From Castellaniella hirudinis (GTDB lineage: Bacteria > Pseudomonadota > Gammaproteobacteria > Burkholderiales > Burkholderiaceae_B): 64,000 nucleotides of DNA. A program made the position numbers and the translations under genes. The stretch is taken from NCBI RefSeq assembly GCF_042651965.1, contig NZ_JBHSDY010000010.1:248001-312000 (forward strand), written 5' to 3'. The notes under the pieces are model-generated. The model was not told the origin of the DNA. It was given only the letters and a program-made list of their open reading frames with translations, and made no database searches. Positions 41,631-52,602 of this stretch are shown one piece after another; the first letter of the stretch is position 1, and every line of letters begins with the position of its first letter.

Positions 41631-44465
41631 CTACAGCTTCAGCCGCTGCGCCCGCACCCGTTCCAGCGTCTCGCCGAACTGCACCATGCGGGCCTTTTCC
41701 TGTTCGACCACCGCCGCCGGGGCGCGCTCGACGAAACTGGCGTTCGACAGCTTGCCCCGGGCCTTGGCGATTTCCTTTTCCAGGCGGTCGATTTCCTTGT
41801 CCAGACGGGCGCGCTCGGCGTCCACGTCGATCTCCACGTGCAGCATCAACTGGGTGGTGCCGACCACCTGGACGGGCGCGCCCAGGTCCGGCAGGCTGTC
41901 CACGGCCTGGACGCTTTCCAGGCGCGCCAGGGCGACCAGGTAGGGGGCCAGCTCGTCCAGGCCGGCCTCGGCGCCCTGGACGAGCAGCGGCACGCGCTGG
42001 CCCGGCGCCAGGTTCATTTCCCCGCGCAGGGCGCGGATCGCGTCGGTCAGCGATTTCAGCGCGGTCATGCGCTCGGCCGCTGCTGCGTCGCGCAGGTCGT
42101 CGCGGGCGACCGGCCAGGGCTGGACGCTGATGCTGGCGGGCGTGGCCTCGGTGCGCACGCCGGCTGCCGCCGAGACCTTCTGCCACAGTTCTTCGGTGAT
42201 GAAGGGCATGATCGGGTGGATCAGACGCAGCAGGGTTTCCAGCACGTGGATCAGGGTGCGGCGCGCAGCAGCCTGCTGCGCGGCGTCGCCCGTCTGCAGG
42301 CGGACCTTGGCCAGCTCCACGTACCAGTCGCAGTACTCATCCCAGATGAAATGGTACAGACGGTCGGCCACCTGGTCGAAGCGGTACTGGCCGAAACCGG
42401 CGTCCACCTCGTCGATCAGGCGCTGCAGGCCGTCGATGATCCAGCGGTCGGCAAAGGACAGGTCGCCCGGCTGGGGCGTGCCCAGGTCGTGGCCTTCGAC
42501 GTTCATCAGCACGAAGCGCGTGGCGTTCCAGAGCTTGTTGCAGAAATTGCGGTAACCCTCGCAGCGCTTCAGGTCGAAATTGATGTTGCGCCCCAGCGTG
42601 GCGTAGGCCGCCATGGTGAAACGCAGCGCATCGGCGCCGTAGGCCGGGATGCCGTCGGGATAGTCCTTGCGGGTGCGCTTGCGGATCGCGTCGGCCTGCT
42701 TCGGGTTCATCAGGCCGGCCGTGCGCTTGGCGATCAGCGGATCCAGGGCGATGCCGTCGATCAGGTCCACCGGATCGATGGTATTGCCCTTGGACTTGGA
42801 CATTTTCTTGCCTTCCATGTCGCAGACCAGGCCATGGACGTAGACCGTGCGGAAGGGCACTTCGCCGGTATGGTGCATGCTCATCATGATCATGCGCGCC
42901 ACCCAGAAGAAAATGATGTCGAAGCCCGTGACCAGGACGCCGGAGGGCAGGTAGCGCGCCAGGTCGGGGGTTTTGTCGGGCCAGCCCAGATCGGTGAAGG
43001 GCACCAGGGCCGACGAGAACCAGGTGTCCAGCACGTCCGGGTCGCGCGTCAGCGGGCCGTCGACGCCGGCCTCGCGCGCCTGGCGCTCGGCGTCCTCGGC
43101 CGAACGGGCGACGAAGATGCGGCCGTCGGGCGCGTGCCAGGCGGGGATCTGGTGGCCCCACCACAGTTGGCGCGAAATGCACCAGTCCTGGATCTTTTCC
43201 AGCCACTGGTTGTAGGTGGTGGTCCAGTTTTCCGGGACGAATTTCACGCGGCCGTCGGCCACCACGTCCAGGGCCACCTGGGTGATGCTCTTGCCGGGAT
43301 GCAGGCTGTCTGCGGGCGCGGGCTGGCTCATGGCCACGAACCACTGGTCCGTCAGCATCGGCTCGATCACGCTGTTGGTGCGGTCGCCGCGCGGCACCAT
43401 CAGCTTGTGGGCGCGCACTTGCTGCAGCAGGCCTTGCGCTTCCAGGTCGGCGACGACGCGCTTGCGGGCCTCGAAGCGGTCCAGGCCGCGATAGGCCTCG
43501 GGGGAGGCGTCGCTGATCCTGGCGTCCAGGGTCAGCACGCTGATCATGTCCAGGCCGTGGCGCTGGCCGACGGCATAGTCGTTGAAGTCGTGCGCCGGAG
43601 TGACCTTGACCACGCCCGTACCGAATTCACGGTCCACGTAGTCGTCGGCGATGATGGGAATCTCGCGTCCGACCAGGGGCAGGGTCACCTTCCGGCCGAT
43701 CAGATGGGCGTAGCGTTCGTCCTCGGGGTGCACCATCACGGCGACGTCGCCCAGCATGGTTTCCGGGCGGGTGGTGGCGACGACCAGATGGGTCAGCCCG
43801 CCGGCGGGCGTGACCAGGGGGTAGCGGATTTCCCACATGTGGCCGTCTTCTTCGGTGCTGACGACCTCCAGGTCGGACACCGCCGTGCCCAGCACCGGAT
43901 CCCAGTTCACCAGGCGCTTGCCGCGATAGATCAGGCCCTGCTCGTACAGGCGCACGAAGACCTCGACCACGCCGCGCGACAGGCGCTCGTCCATGGTGAA
44001 GTATTCGCGCGACCAGTCGCAGGACGAGCCCAGGCGGCGGAACTGGCCGGTGATGGTGCTGCCGGATTGTTCTTTCCAGGCCCAGACGCGCTCCAGGAAT
44101 GCGTCGCGGCCCAGGTCGTGGCGCGACACGCCCTGGGCGTCCAACTGGCGTTCCACCACGATCTGGGTGGCGATGCCGGCGTGGTCCGTGCCGGGGATGA
44201 AGACCGTGTCATCGCCGCGCATGCGGTGATGGCGGATCAGGCCGTCCATGATCGTCTGGTTGAAGGCGTGCCCCATGTGCAGGGTGCCGGTGACGTTGGG
44301 CGGCGGGAACTGAATGGCAAAGGATTCCGGCGTCCGACCCGCGACCGGCTCGGTGTGCCGGCCGCCCGCGAACAGGCCGCGGCGATTCCACTCGTCATAC
44401 CAGCGGGACTCGATGTCCTGGGGTTCGAAGCTCTTGGGCAGGGAAGGGGAGGCGGAATCGCTCAT
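41631..44465 (-). CDS. valS: valine--tRNA ligase
   Basis: A 944-residue class I aminoacyl-tRNA synthetase charging tRNA-Val. The HIGH-type motif is PPPNVTGTLHMGHAFN (about residues 53-68), and KMSKS is in EGKKMSKSKGNT near residue 555. The large CP1 editing domain lies between them. The C-terminal coiled coil (DAERARLDKEIDRLEKEIAKARGKLSN) is typical of ValRS. It is convergent with the EAL-like remnant and divergent from ndk. Confidence 0.98.
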   Translation of the reverse strand: MSDSASPSLPKSFEPQDIESRWYDEWNRRGLFAGGRHTEPVAGRTPESFAIQFPPPNVTGTLHMGHAFNQTIMDGLIRHHRMRGDDTVFIPGTDHAGIATQIVVERQLDAQGVSRHDLGRDAFLERVWAWKEQSGSTITGQFRRLGSSCDWSREYFTMDERLSRGVVEVFVRLYEQGLIYRGKRLVNWDPVLGTAVSDLEVVSTEEDGHMWEIRYPLVTPAGGLTHLVVATTRPETMLGDVAVMVHPEDERYAHLIGRKVTLPLVGREIPIIADDYVDREFGTGVVKVTPAHDFNDYAVGQRHGLDMISVLTLDARISDASPEAYRGLDRFEARKRVVADLEAQGLLQQVRAHKLMVPRGDRTNSVIEPMLTDQWFVAMSQPAPADSLHPGKSITQVALDVVADGRVKFVPENWTTTYNQWLEKIQDWCISRQLWWGHQIPAWHAPDGRIFVARSAEDAERQAREAGVDGPLTRDPDVLDTWFSSALVPFTDLGWPDKTPDLARYLPSGVLVTGFDIIFFWVARMIMMSMHHTGEVPFRTVYVHGLVCDMEGKKMSKSKGNTIDPVDLIDGIALDPLIAKRTAGLMNPKQADAIRKRTRKDYPDGIPAYGADALRFTMAAYATLGRNINFDLKRCEGYRNFCNKLWNATRFVLMNVEGHDLGTPQPGDLSFADRWIIDGLQRLIDEVDAGFGQYRFDQVADRLYHFIWDEYCDWYVELAKVRLQTGDAAQQAAARRTLIHVLETLLRLIHPIMPFITEELWQKVSAAAGVRTEATPASISVQPWPVARDDLRDAAAAERMTALKSLTDAIRALRGEMNLAPGQRVPLLVQGAEAGLDELAPYLVALARLESVQAVDSLPDLGAPVQVVGTTQLMLHVEIDVDAERARLDKEIDRLEKEIAKARGKLSNASFVERAPAAVVEQEKARMVQFGETLERVRAQRLKL

Positions 44466-44565
44466 GGGTTCTTCTGAATCTGAATCGAGGGGGATCTAGG
44501 GGACTAGAGGGGGCTGACGGCGAAAAACGATCATTTTAGGCGCATGGGAAGAAAACCGCCCATGG

Positions 44566-44571
44566 TAAAAT
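44566..44571 (+). promoter_or_regulatory. possible -10 element for ndk
   Basis: TAAAAT in the context GGTAAAATGCG lies 114 bases before the ndk start in the valS-ndk divergent gap. The leader in between contains no obvious gene. No clear -35 hexamer is visible. Confidence 0.4.
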
Positions 44572-44685
44572 GCGCGGTTGACCACAAGACCCAATCGCCG
44601 ACCCGGTTTTCGGGGCGGCCGCGGCGGTGTCATTCTACATTTTCACCGGGAAACCCCGTTTTCCATTCGCTTACCGGAAACTTCC

Positions 44686-45111
44686 ATGGCTATTGAACGT
44701 ACCCTCTCCATCATCAAGCCCGACGCCGTCGCCAAGAACGCCATCGGCCAGATCGTCGCCCGTTTCGAACAGGCCGGCCTGACCGTCGTCGCCGCCCAAC
44801 TGCGCCAGCTCTCGCGCGGCGACGCCGAGCGCTTCTACGCCGTGCACAAAGAACGCCCCTTCTTCAAGGACCTGGTCGACTTCATGATCTCGGGCCCGGT
44901 GTTCGTCCAGGTGCTGGAAGGCGAATCCGCCATCACCAAGAACCGCGACCTGATGGGCGCGACCGATCCCAAGAAGGCCGCGCCGGGCACGATCCGCGCC
45001 GACTTCGCCGAGAGCATCGACGCCAACGCGGTGCACGGCTCCGACGCCCCGGAAACGGCGGCCGTCGAAATCGCCTTCTTCTTCCCCGAAAGCAACATCC
45101 ACAGCCGCTGA
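44686..45111 (+). CDS. ndk: nucleoside diphosphate kinase
   Basis: A 141-residue enzyme that transfers the gamma phosphate between nucleoside di- and triphosphates. It has the family start ERTLSIIKPDAVAKN, GATDPKKAAPGTIRADF, and the phospho-acceptor His in NAVHGSDAPETA. The length is that of bacterial Ndk. The ATG at 44686 is supported by the exact family N-terminus; a longer in-frame reading is not. It heads the ndk-rlmN-rodZ-ispG-hisS series. Confidence 0.98.
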   Translation: MAIERTLSIIKPDAVAKNAIGQIVARFEQAGLTVVAAQLRQLSRGDAERFYAVHKERPFFKDLVDFMISGPVFVQVLEGESAITKNRDLMGATDPKKAAPGTIRADFAESIDANAVHGSDAPETAAVEIAFFFPESNIHSR

Positions 45112-45120
45112 TCGCGGCGC

Positions 45121-45146
45121 GGACCCCGGCCGCACAGCCGGGGTCC
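45121..45146 (+). other. 10-base perfect hairpin between ndk and rlmN
   Basis: GGACCCCGGC (45121-45130) and GCCGGGGTCC (45137-45146) enclose a 6-base loop. No T-run follows, and the rlmN start is 17 bases further on. It may partly terminate or stabilise the ndk transcript, giving lower rlmN expression. Confidence 0.5.
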
Positions 45147-45163
45147 GGCTGAAATACCCGCAC

Positions 45164-46305
<1,142 letters not shown>

Positions 46306-46309
<4 letters not shown>

Positions 46310-46809
46310 GCGAAACCTCCCCTGAGGGCCTGCGACGCCCGGAGGCGGCCCAGAGCCCGGAGGCGCTGTCGCTGGGCGATGCGCTGAAGGCCATGCGCGA
46401 GACGCGCGGCCTGTCGCTGTCCGAAGTCTCTGCGCGGATCAAGTATTCCGCCGTGCAGCTGGGCTACCTGGAAGCCTGCGACTGGTCGCGGCTGCCGGAC
46501 GGCGTGCCCCTGCGCGGCCTGGTGCGCAACTATGCGCGCTTCCTGGGCACCGACGTGGACGCCGCCCTGAAGCTCCTGGACGACGCGGTCGGTCCGACCC
46601 GGCCCAGGCCCGCCGTCACGCCTCTGGGCGCGCGCCGCGCTTTGCAGCAGGCCGACATGAGCCCCAAGGGCGAACCGGCCCACCGCACCTGGGCCTGGCT
46701 GCTGCTGATTCTGGTGCTGTTCTGCGTGGTCGGCGTGTACGCGATCAACCGGGGCTGGGTGCCTGAACAATGGCTGGTGTTCGATTGGTTGAAGGCTTTA
46801 CGGTCATGA
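46306..46809 (+). CDS. rodZ: RodZ-like helix-turn-helix membrane protein (short)
   Basis: A 167-residue protein with an N-terminal HTH of the RodZ type (LGDALKAMRETRGLSLSEVSARIKYSAVQLGYLEACDWSRLPDGVPLRGLVRNYARFLGTD) and one membrane helix at about residues 126-146. RodZ links MreB to the membrane in rod-shape control. The periplasmic DUF4115 domain of full-length RodZ is missing, as only about 20 residues follow the helix. It overlaps rlmN and ispG by four bases each. Confidence 0.8.
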
Positions 46810-48116
46810 CGCTCGATTCTGTGCTTTCCGATCCGGCCGCCGCGCCCCGGCGCCCGACCCGCGGCGTCGCCGTGCGCTGGGGCGGCCACGTGGTCCGGGT
46901 GGGCGGCGACGCCCCGGTCGTGGTGCAGTCCATGACCAATACCGACACGGCCGACCCCCAGGCCACCGCGCTGCAGGTGCGCGAACTGTGGCAGGCGGGT
47001 TCCGAACTGGTGCGCGTCACCGTCAACACCCCTGAGGCCGCCGCCCAGGTCGCGGCCCTGCGCGACGCCCTGGACCGCATGAACGTGCCGGTCCCGCTGG
47101 TGGGGGATTTCCACTACAACGGCCACAAGCTGCTGACCCAGTTTCCGGACTGCGCCCAGGCGCTGTCCAAATACCGCATCAATCCCGGCAATATGGGCGG
47201 CGGCAAGCGCCGCGACGACAACTTCGCGCAGATGATCGAGGTCGCCTGCCGCCACGACAAGCCGATCCGCATCGGCGTGAACTGGGGCAGCCTGGATCAC
47301 GAACTCCTGGCGCGGATGATGGACGAAAACGCCGCCCGGTCCGCACCCTGGTCGGCCAATGCCGTGATGCGCGAGGCCCTGGTGGTCTCGGCCGTCACCA
47401 ACGCCGAACGCGCCCAGGCACTGGGGCTGCGCGGCGACGCCATCGTGCTGTCCTGCAAGGTCAGCCATGTCCAGGACCTGATCGCCGTCTACCGCGAACT
47501 GTCGCGCCGCTGCGATTATCCGCTGCACCTGGGCCTGACCGAGGCCGGCATGGGCTCCAAGGGCATCGTCGCCTCCACGGCGGCCCTGGCGGTGCTGCTC
47601 CAGCAAGGCATCGGCGACACGATCCGCATTTCGCTCACGCCTGAACCCGGCGGCGACCGCAGCCGCGAAGTCGTCGTCGCCCAGGAAATCCTGCAGACCA
47701 TGGGCCTGCGGGCCTTCACCCCGATGGTGGTGGCCTGCCCGGGCTGCGGGCGCACCAGCAGCACGGTGTTCCAGGAACTGGCTGCCAGCATCCAGGCCTT
47801 TCTGCGCGCCCAGATGCCGGTCTGGAAGACCCGATATCCGGGCGTGGAAAACATGCACGTGGCCGTCATGGGCTGCGTCGTCAACGGTCCCGGCGAAAGC
47901 CGCCATGCCGATATCGGCATCAGCCTGCCCGGTACGGGTGAAATCCCGTCCGCGCCGGTGTACGTGGACGGCGAGCGCACCGTGACGCTCAAGGGCGACG
48001 CCATCGCCGAAGAATTCCAGGCCATCGTCGAAAACTACGTGGCCCGGCGCTACGGACAGCAGCAGGGCGCCGAGCCCGCGCGCCGTCCGGGCGTCGTGGC
48101 GCGCGATATTCACTGA
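46806..48116 (+). CDS. ispG: (E)-4-hydroxy-3-methylbut-2-enyl-diphosphate synthase
   Basis: A 436-residue [4Fe-4S] enzyme of the MEP isoprenoid pathway that converts MEcPP to HMBPP. The start is ATG 46806 in an overlap with the rodZ-like stop. The N-terminal barrel shows VVQSMTNTDTAD and VGDFHYNGHKLL; the cluster-binding segments are ACPGCGRTSS and MGCVVNGPGE. hisS follows after 5 bases. Confidence 0.97.
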   Translation: MTLDSVLSDPAAAPRRPTRGVAVRWGGHVVRVGGDAPVVVQSMTNTDTADPQATALQVRELWQAGSELVRVTVNTPEAAAQVAALRDALDRMNVPVPLVGDFHYNGHKLLTQFPDCAQALSKYRINPGNMGGGKRRDDNFAQMIEVACRHDKPIRIGVNWGSLDHELLARMMDENAARSAPWSANAVMREALVVSAVTNAERAQALGLRGDAIVLSCKVSHVQDLIAVYRELSRRCDYPLHLGLTEAGMGSKGIVASTAALAVLLQQGIGDTIRISLTPEPGGDRSREVVVAQEILQTMGLRAFTPMVVACPGCGRTSSTVFQELAASIQAFLRAQMPVWKTRYPGVENMHVAVMGCVVNGPGESRHADIGISLPGTGEIPSAPVYVDGERTVTLKGDAIAEEFQAIVENYVARRYGQQQGAEPARRPGVVARDIH

Positions 48117-48121
48117 AATCC

Positions 48122-49405
48122 ATGTCCGAGTTCAAGAAAGTCGCCGGTCTGACCGGCATGAAGGATGTCTTGCCGCCGGAAACGGCGCGCTGGGAACAGC
48201 TCGAAGCCCTGGTGCGCGACTGGCTGGCCGGTTACGGCTACCAGAACCTGCGCACCCCGGTGCTGGAGCAGACCCGCCTGTTCGCGCGCGGCATCGGCGA
48301 GGTCACCGACATCGTCGAAAAGGAAATGTATTCCTTCGTCGATCCCCTGAACGACGAACGCCTGACAATGCGGCCCGAATTCACCGCCGGCATCGTGCGT
48401 TCCGTGATCGAGCACAATTTTCTCTATGACCGGCCGCGCCGCGTCTACGCCATGGGGCCGGTGTTCCGGCACGAGCGCCCGCAGCGCGGCCGCTACCGCC
48501 AGTTCCACCAGATCGACGTCGAGGCCCTGGGCTTTGCCGGGCCGGACGTGGACGCCGAACTGATCCTGATGCTGGCGCGCCTGTGGCGTCTGCTGGGCCT
48601 GAAGGACATCCGCCTGGAACTCAATTCCCTGGGTCAGGCGGCCGAGCGCGCCGCCCACCGCGCGGCCCTGATCGCGCACCTGGAAAAGCACATCGACGTG
48701 CTCGACGAGGAAGCCCGCCGTCGCATGCACAGCAATCCGCTGCGCGTGCTGGACACCAAGAATCCCGCCATGCAGGACATGGCCAACAGCGCGCCGCGCC
48801 TGTTCGATTTCCTGGGCGAGGCATCATTGGCCCACTATCGCGGCCTGTGCGACCGGCTGGACGACGCCGGGATCGCCTACACGCTGAACCCGCGCCTGGT
48901 GCGCGGACTGGATTATTACAATCTGACCGTTTTCGAATGGGTGACGGATCGCCTGGGCGCGCAGGGGACGGTCTGCGGCGGCGGCCGTTACGATGGCCTG
49001 ATCGAACTGCTGGGCGGCAAGTCCGCGCCGGCAGTGGGTTTTGCCATCGGCATGGAACGCCTGCTCGACCTCTGGCAGCAGGACGCGCCCGACCAGGACC
49101 CGGCCGAATGCCAGGTCTATCTGGTCCATCAGGGCGACGAGGCCCAGCGGCGGGCGGCGCAGCTTGCCGAGTCGCTGCGCGACGCCGGGCTGCGGGCACT
49201 TGTCCACGCCGGTTCGACTGGGTTTAAATCACAGTTTCGCCGGGCCGACGCCAGCGGCGCCGTGGCCGCCGTCATCATCGGCGGCGACGAGCTGGCCTCG
49301 GGCCGGGCGACCGTGAAATGGCTGCGCGCCGGTGATGCCGGCGACGGGCAGCAGGAATCGGTCGCTTTCGACCAATTGGCCGAGCAACTCCAACAAAGGA
49401 TCTGA
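48122..49405 (+). CDS. hisS: histidine--tRNA ligase
   Basis: A 427-residue class II synthetase that charges tRNA-His. Motif 2 is FRHERPQRGRYRQFHQ, the histidine-specific segments are LVRGLDYYNLTVFEW and GGGRYDGL, and motif 3 is GFAIGMERL. A C-terminal anticodon-binding domain follows, unlike HisZ at 57391-58563. It sits between ispG and the yfgM-like gene. Confidence 0.98.
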   Translation: MSEFKKVAGLTGMKDVLPPETARWEQLEALVRDWLAGYGYQNLRTPVLEQTRLFARGIGEVTDIVEKEMYSFVDPLNDERLTMRPEFTAGIVRSVIEHNFLYDRPRRVYAMGPVFRHERPQRGRYRQFHQIDVEALGFAGPDVDAELILMLARLWRLLGLKDIRLELNSLGQAAERAAHRAALIAHLEKHIDVLDEEARRRMHSNPLRVLDTKNPAMQDMANSAPRLFDFLGEASLAHYRGLCDRLDDAGIAYTLNPRLVRGLDYYNLTVFEWVTDRLGAQGTVCGGGRYDGLIELLGGKSAPAVGFAIGMERLLDLWQQDAPDQDPAECQVYLVHQGDEAQRRAAQLAESLRDAGLRALVHAGSTGFKSQFRRADASGAVAAVIIGGDELASGRATVKWLRAGDAGDGQQESVAFDQLAEQLQQRI

Positions 49406-49413
49406 ACACAGGC

Positions 49414-50052
49414 ATGGCATACGATCTCGAAGAACAGGAAAAACTCGACGCGCTGAAGGCCTGGTGGGAACGCTACGGCACGCTTTCCATGGCCCTGGTC
49501 TTCGCTGTGCTGGCCGCCTTCGCCGGCTGGCGCGGCTGGCAGTGGTATCAGTCGCACCAGGCCAGTCAGGCCATGGGCTACTACGAGGCTCTCGAAGCCG
49601 CCGCCTCCCAGCCGGGCGACGATGCGGTGGCCCGCATCAAGGCCGCCAGTACGGCCCTGCGCGACGATTACGCCGGTTCGGGCTACACCGCGCGCGGTGT
49701 GCTGGTGGCGGCCCAGGCGCTGCAGGAACGCAAGGACCTGGACGGCGCCCGCGAGCAGCTCGAATGGCTGACGCGCGACAAGACCGCCCCGGCGCTCAGC
49801 GCGGTGGCCCGCCTGCGCCTGGCCGGCGTGCTGCTGGCCCAGCAGCAGTATGAACCCGCCCTGGCCCAGCTCCAGGGCACGCCGCCTGCCGGTTTCGCCG
49901 GCCTGTACGCCGACCGTCGCGGTGACATCCTGGCCGCTCAGGGTCAGCCCAAGCAGGCCGTCGAGGCCTGGAAAGAAGCCTTGAAATCCCTGGGCGCAGA
50001 CCCCGCCGCCCAGATCGTCCAACTGAAAATCGACGCCCTGAACGGAGCCTGA
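49414..50052 (+). CDS. YfgM-like TPR membrane protein
   Basis: A 212-residue protein with a short cytoplasmic start (AYDLEEQEKLDALKAWWERYG), one membrane helix at about residues 24-44 and a periplasmic tetratricopeptide-repeat domain. It matches the YfgM/ancillary SecYEG translocon subunit family. It lies between hisS and bamB, as yfgM does in many proteobacteria, and is 5 bases from bamB. Confidence 0.92.
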   Translation: MAYDLEEQEKLDALKAWWERYGTLSMALVFAVLAAFAGWRGWQWYQSHQASQAMGYYEALEAAASQPGDDAVARIKAASTALRDDYAGSGYTARGVLVAAQALQERKDLDGAREQLEWLTRDKTAPALSAVARLRLAGVLLAQQQYEPALAQLQGTPPAGFAGLYADRRGDILAAQGQPKQAVEAWKEALKSLGADPAAQIVQLKIDALNGA

Positions 50053-50057
50053 TTCCC

Positions 50058-51215
50058 ATGTCCATGCGACCTTCCTCCCGCCTGTTTCGCGCAGCGCTCG
50101 TCGGCCTGGTCGCCGTCGGGCTGTCCGGTTGCGGCATGTTTTCCCAGACCGACGCCCGCTTCGATCCGGCGCCGCTGACCGACTATGCGCCCTCGCTGGC
50201 GGTGTCGGCGCGCTGGTCGACTTCGATCGGCAGCGGCGGCGGCTACGGTTTCTCTCCCGAACTGGTGGGCGACACCCTGTACGCGGCGACGCCCTCCGGG
50301 ACCGTGGCGGCGCTGAATGCCTCCTCCGGCGCGCTGCACTGGCGCGCCGATGCCGGGGCCTTGTCCGCCGGGGTCGGCAGCGACGGGCGGGTGGTCGCCG
50401 TGGTCACCCAGACCGGCATGGTCGTGGCCTACGACGCCCAGGGCAAGGAACTCTGGCGCAGCCAGGCCGCCAGCGCCGTCAACGTGCCGCCCGCCGTGGG
50501 CAACGGCATCGTGGCGGTGCGTACCACCGATTACCGCATCCAGGCCTTTGACGCGGCCACCGGCAAGCTGCGCTGGAACGTGCAGCGTCCCGGCCCCGCC
50601 CTGGCGCTGCGCACCAGCATCCGCATGCTGTCGGTGCCCAATCTGCTGATCGCCGGCATGCCCAACGGCCGTCTGATGGTGATCGACGCGGCGTCCGGCG
50701 CCGTGCGCTGGGAGGGCTCGGTCTCCGCTTCGCGCGGGGCTTCGGACCTGGAGCGCATTACCGATGTGGTCGGCGCGCCGGTCATCGTCGGCCCCGCGCT
50801 GTGCGGCGTCAGCTACCAGGGCCGCACGACCTGCTTCGACGTGTCCCAGGGCGGCCGCGCCGTCTGGTCTGCGGACGTGTCTTCTTCGACCGGCATGAAC
50901 ACCGACGGTCAGCGCCTTTACATGGCCGACGGGCGCGACACGGTCCACGCCCTGGACCTGCACGACGGCCACGAACTCTGGAAACAGGCGGCGCTGTTGA
51001 ACCGCCGCCTGAGCGCTCCCGCTCCGGCAGGCGCTGCCGTGGCCGTGGGCGACTTCGAGGGCTATGTGCATTTCCTGTCGCGTGACAATGGCGCCCTGAT
51101 GGCCCGCCTGCAAGTGGGCGGCGGGCCGGTCGTTTCGGCTCTGGTGCCCACCCCGCGCGGGGTGGTCGTGCAGACGGGCGACGGCAAGCTGATTCTGGTG
51201 GGCGTCGGTGGCTGA
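50058..51215 (+). CDS. bamB: outer membrane assembly lipoprotein BamB
   Basis: A 385-residue lipoprotein (lipobox VGLSGC, Cys25) made of PQQ-like beta-propeller repeats, such as LYAATPSGTVAALNASSGALHWRADA-type blades that repeat through the protein. BamB is the scaffold of the BAM complex that inserts outer-membrane proteins. Its stop lies within the first codons of der, an 8-base overlap. Confidence 0.95.
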   Translation: MSMRPSSRLFRAALVGLVAVGLSGCGMFSQTDARFDPAPLTDYAPSLAVSARWSTSIGSGGGYGFSPELVGDTLYAATPSGTVAALNASSGALHWRADAGALSAGVGSDGRVVAVVTQTGMVVAYDAQGKELWRSQAASAVNVPPAVGNGIVAVRTTDYRIQAFDAATGKLRWNVQRPGPALALRTSIRMLSVPNLLIAGMPNGRLMVIDAASGAVRWEGSVSASRGASDLERITDVVGAPVIVGPALCGVSYQGRTTCFDVSQGGRAVWSADVSSSTGMNTDGQRLYMADGRDTVHALDLHDGHELWKQAALLNRRLSAPAPAGAAVAVGDFEGYVHFLSRDNGALMARLQVGGGPVVSALVPTPRGVVVQTGDGKLILVGVGG

Positions 51216-52602
51216 TACGCGTTTCAAGCCGGTCGTGGCCCTGGTCGGGCGCACGAACGTCGGCAAATCGACCCTGTTCAACCGCCTGACGCGTTCACGC
51301 GCGGCGCTGGTGGCGAACATTTCCGGGCTGACCCGCGACCGTCATTACGGCGAGGGGCGGGTGGGCGAACATCCCTATATCGTGGTCGATACGGGCGGCT
51401 TCGAGCCGGTCGCCACGCGCGGCATCCTGGTCGAAATGGCGCGCCAGACCGCTCAGGCCATCGCCGAATCCGATGTGGTGATTTTCCTGGTGGACGGGCG
51501 CGAAGGCATCAACGCCCACGACCATGAAATCGCCCGCCTGCTGCGCAAATCCGGCCAGCGCGTGCTGCTGGCCGTGAACAAGACCGAAGGCATGCGCAAT
51601 CACGCCGACCTGGCCCAGTTCCACGAACTGGGGCTGGGCGAGCCGCATCCGATTTCGGCCGCGCACGGCGATGGCGTGGCCACCCTGGCCGAAGAGGCGC
51701 TGGCCGCCTTGCTGGCTGATCGGGCCGCGCAAGCGTCCGAGTCCTCCGTGGACCCGGACGCGGCGGACGCAGGCGAGGGCGGGGCGCACGACCACCGCAT
51801 CAAGCTGGCCATCGCCGGGCGGCCGAACGTCGGCAAATCCACGCTCATCAATACCCTGGTGGGCGAGGACCGCGTCATCGCCTACGATCTGCCGGGCACC
51901 ACGCGCGACGCCATCGAAATCGAATTCGAGCGCGGCGACCGCCGCTATACGCTGATCGATACCGCCGGCCTGCGCCGCCGGGGCAAGGTCTTCGAGACCG
52001 TGGAAAAGTTCTCGGTCATCAAGACGCTGCAGGCCATCGAGGCCGCCAACGTCGTGCTGCTGCTGATCGACGCCCAGGAAGGCATTTCCGACCAGGACGC
52101 CCATATCGCCGGTTTCATCACCGAAACGGGCCGAGCCCTGGTGGTGGGCCTGAACAAGTGGGACGCGGTCAATCAAGAGCAGCGCGAATGGGTGCAGCGC
52201 GAATACGATCGCAAGCTGCGCTTCCTGTCCTTTGCCCGGGTGCTGAACCTGTCGGCCCTGAAGGGGCAGGGGGTCGGCCCGGTGCTCAAGGCCGTGGATG
52301 CCGCGCACGCCGCCGCCTTTGCCAAACTGTCCACGCCGAAACTGACCCGCACGCTGATGGCGGCGGTGGAACAGCAACAGCCGCCGCGCAAGGGCATTTT
52401 CCGGCCCAAGATGCGCTACGCCCACCAAGGCGGGCAGAATCCGCCGCGCATCATCATCCACGGCAATGCCCTGGATGCGGTGCCCGATTCCTACCGCCGC
52501 TATCTGGAAGGCCAGTTCCGCGACGCCTTCAAACTGGCCGGCACGCCGTTGTCCGTGGAATTCAAGTCCTCGCATAACCCCTACCTGAAGGACGAGTCGT
52601 GA
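51208..52602 (+). CDS. der: GTPase Der (EngA)
   Basis: A 464-residue ribosome-assembly factor with two tandem GTPase domains. The first has GRTNVGKS, DTGGF and NKTE; the second has GRPNVGKS, DTAGL and NKWD. A C-terminal KH-like domain follows (HGNALDAVPDSYRRYLEGQFR). It acts in 50S subunit maturation. The start is a GTG at 51208 inside the end of bamB, matching the family N-terminus. Confidence 0.98.
   Translation: MADTRFKPVVALVGRTNVGKSTLFNRLTRSRAALVANISGLTRDRHYGEGRVGEHPYIVVDTGGFEPVATRGILVEMARQTAQAIAESDVVIFLVDGREGINAHDHEIARLLRKSGQRVLLAVNKTEGMRNHADLAQFHELGLGEPHPISAAHGDGVATLAEEALAALLADRAAQASESSVDPDAADAGEGGAHDHRIKLAIAGRPNVGKSTLINTLVGEDRVIAYDLPGTTRDAIEIEFERGDRRYTLIDTAGLRRRGKVFETVEKFSVIKTLQAIEAANVVLLLIDAQEGISDQDAHIAGFITETGRALVVGLNKWDAVNQEQREWVQREYDRKLRFLSFARVLNLSALKGQGVGPVLKAVDAAHAAAFAKLSTPKLTRTLMAAVEQQQPPRKGIFRPKMRYAHQGGQNPPRIIIHGNALDAVPDSYRRYLEGQFRDAFKLAGTPLSVEFKSSHNPYLKDES

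Noticed and set aside
41526..44477. A 983-codon open frame on the plus strand opposite valS
   Set aside because: It is the complement of valS, rich in His, Gln and Gly, with no recognisable motif.
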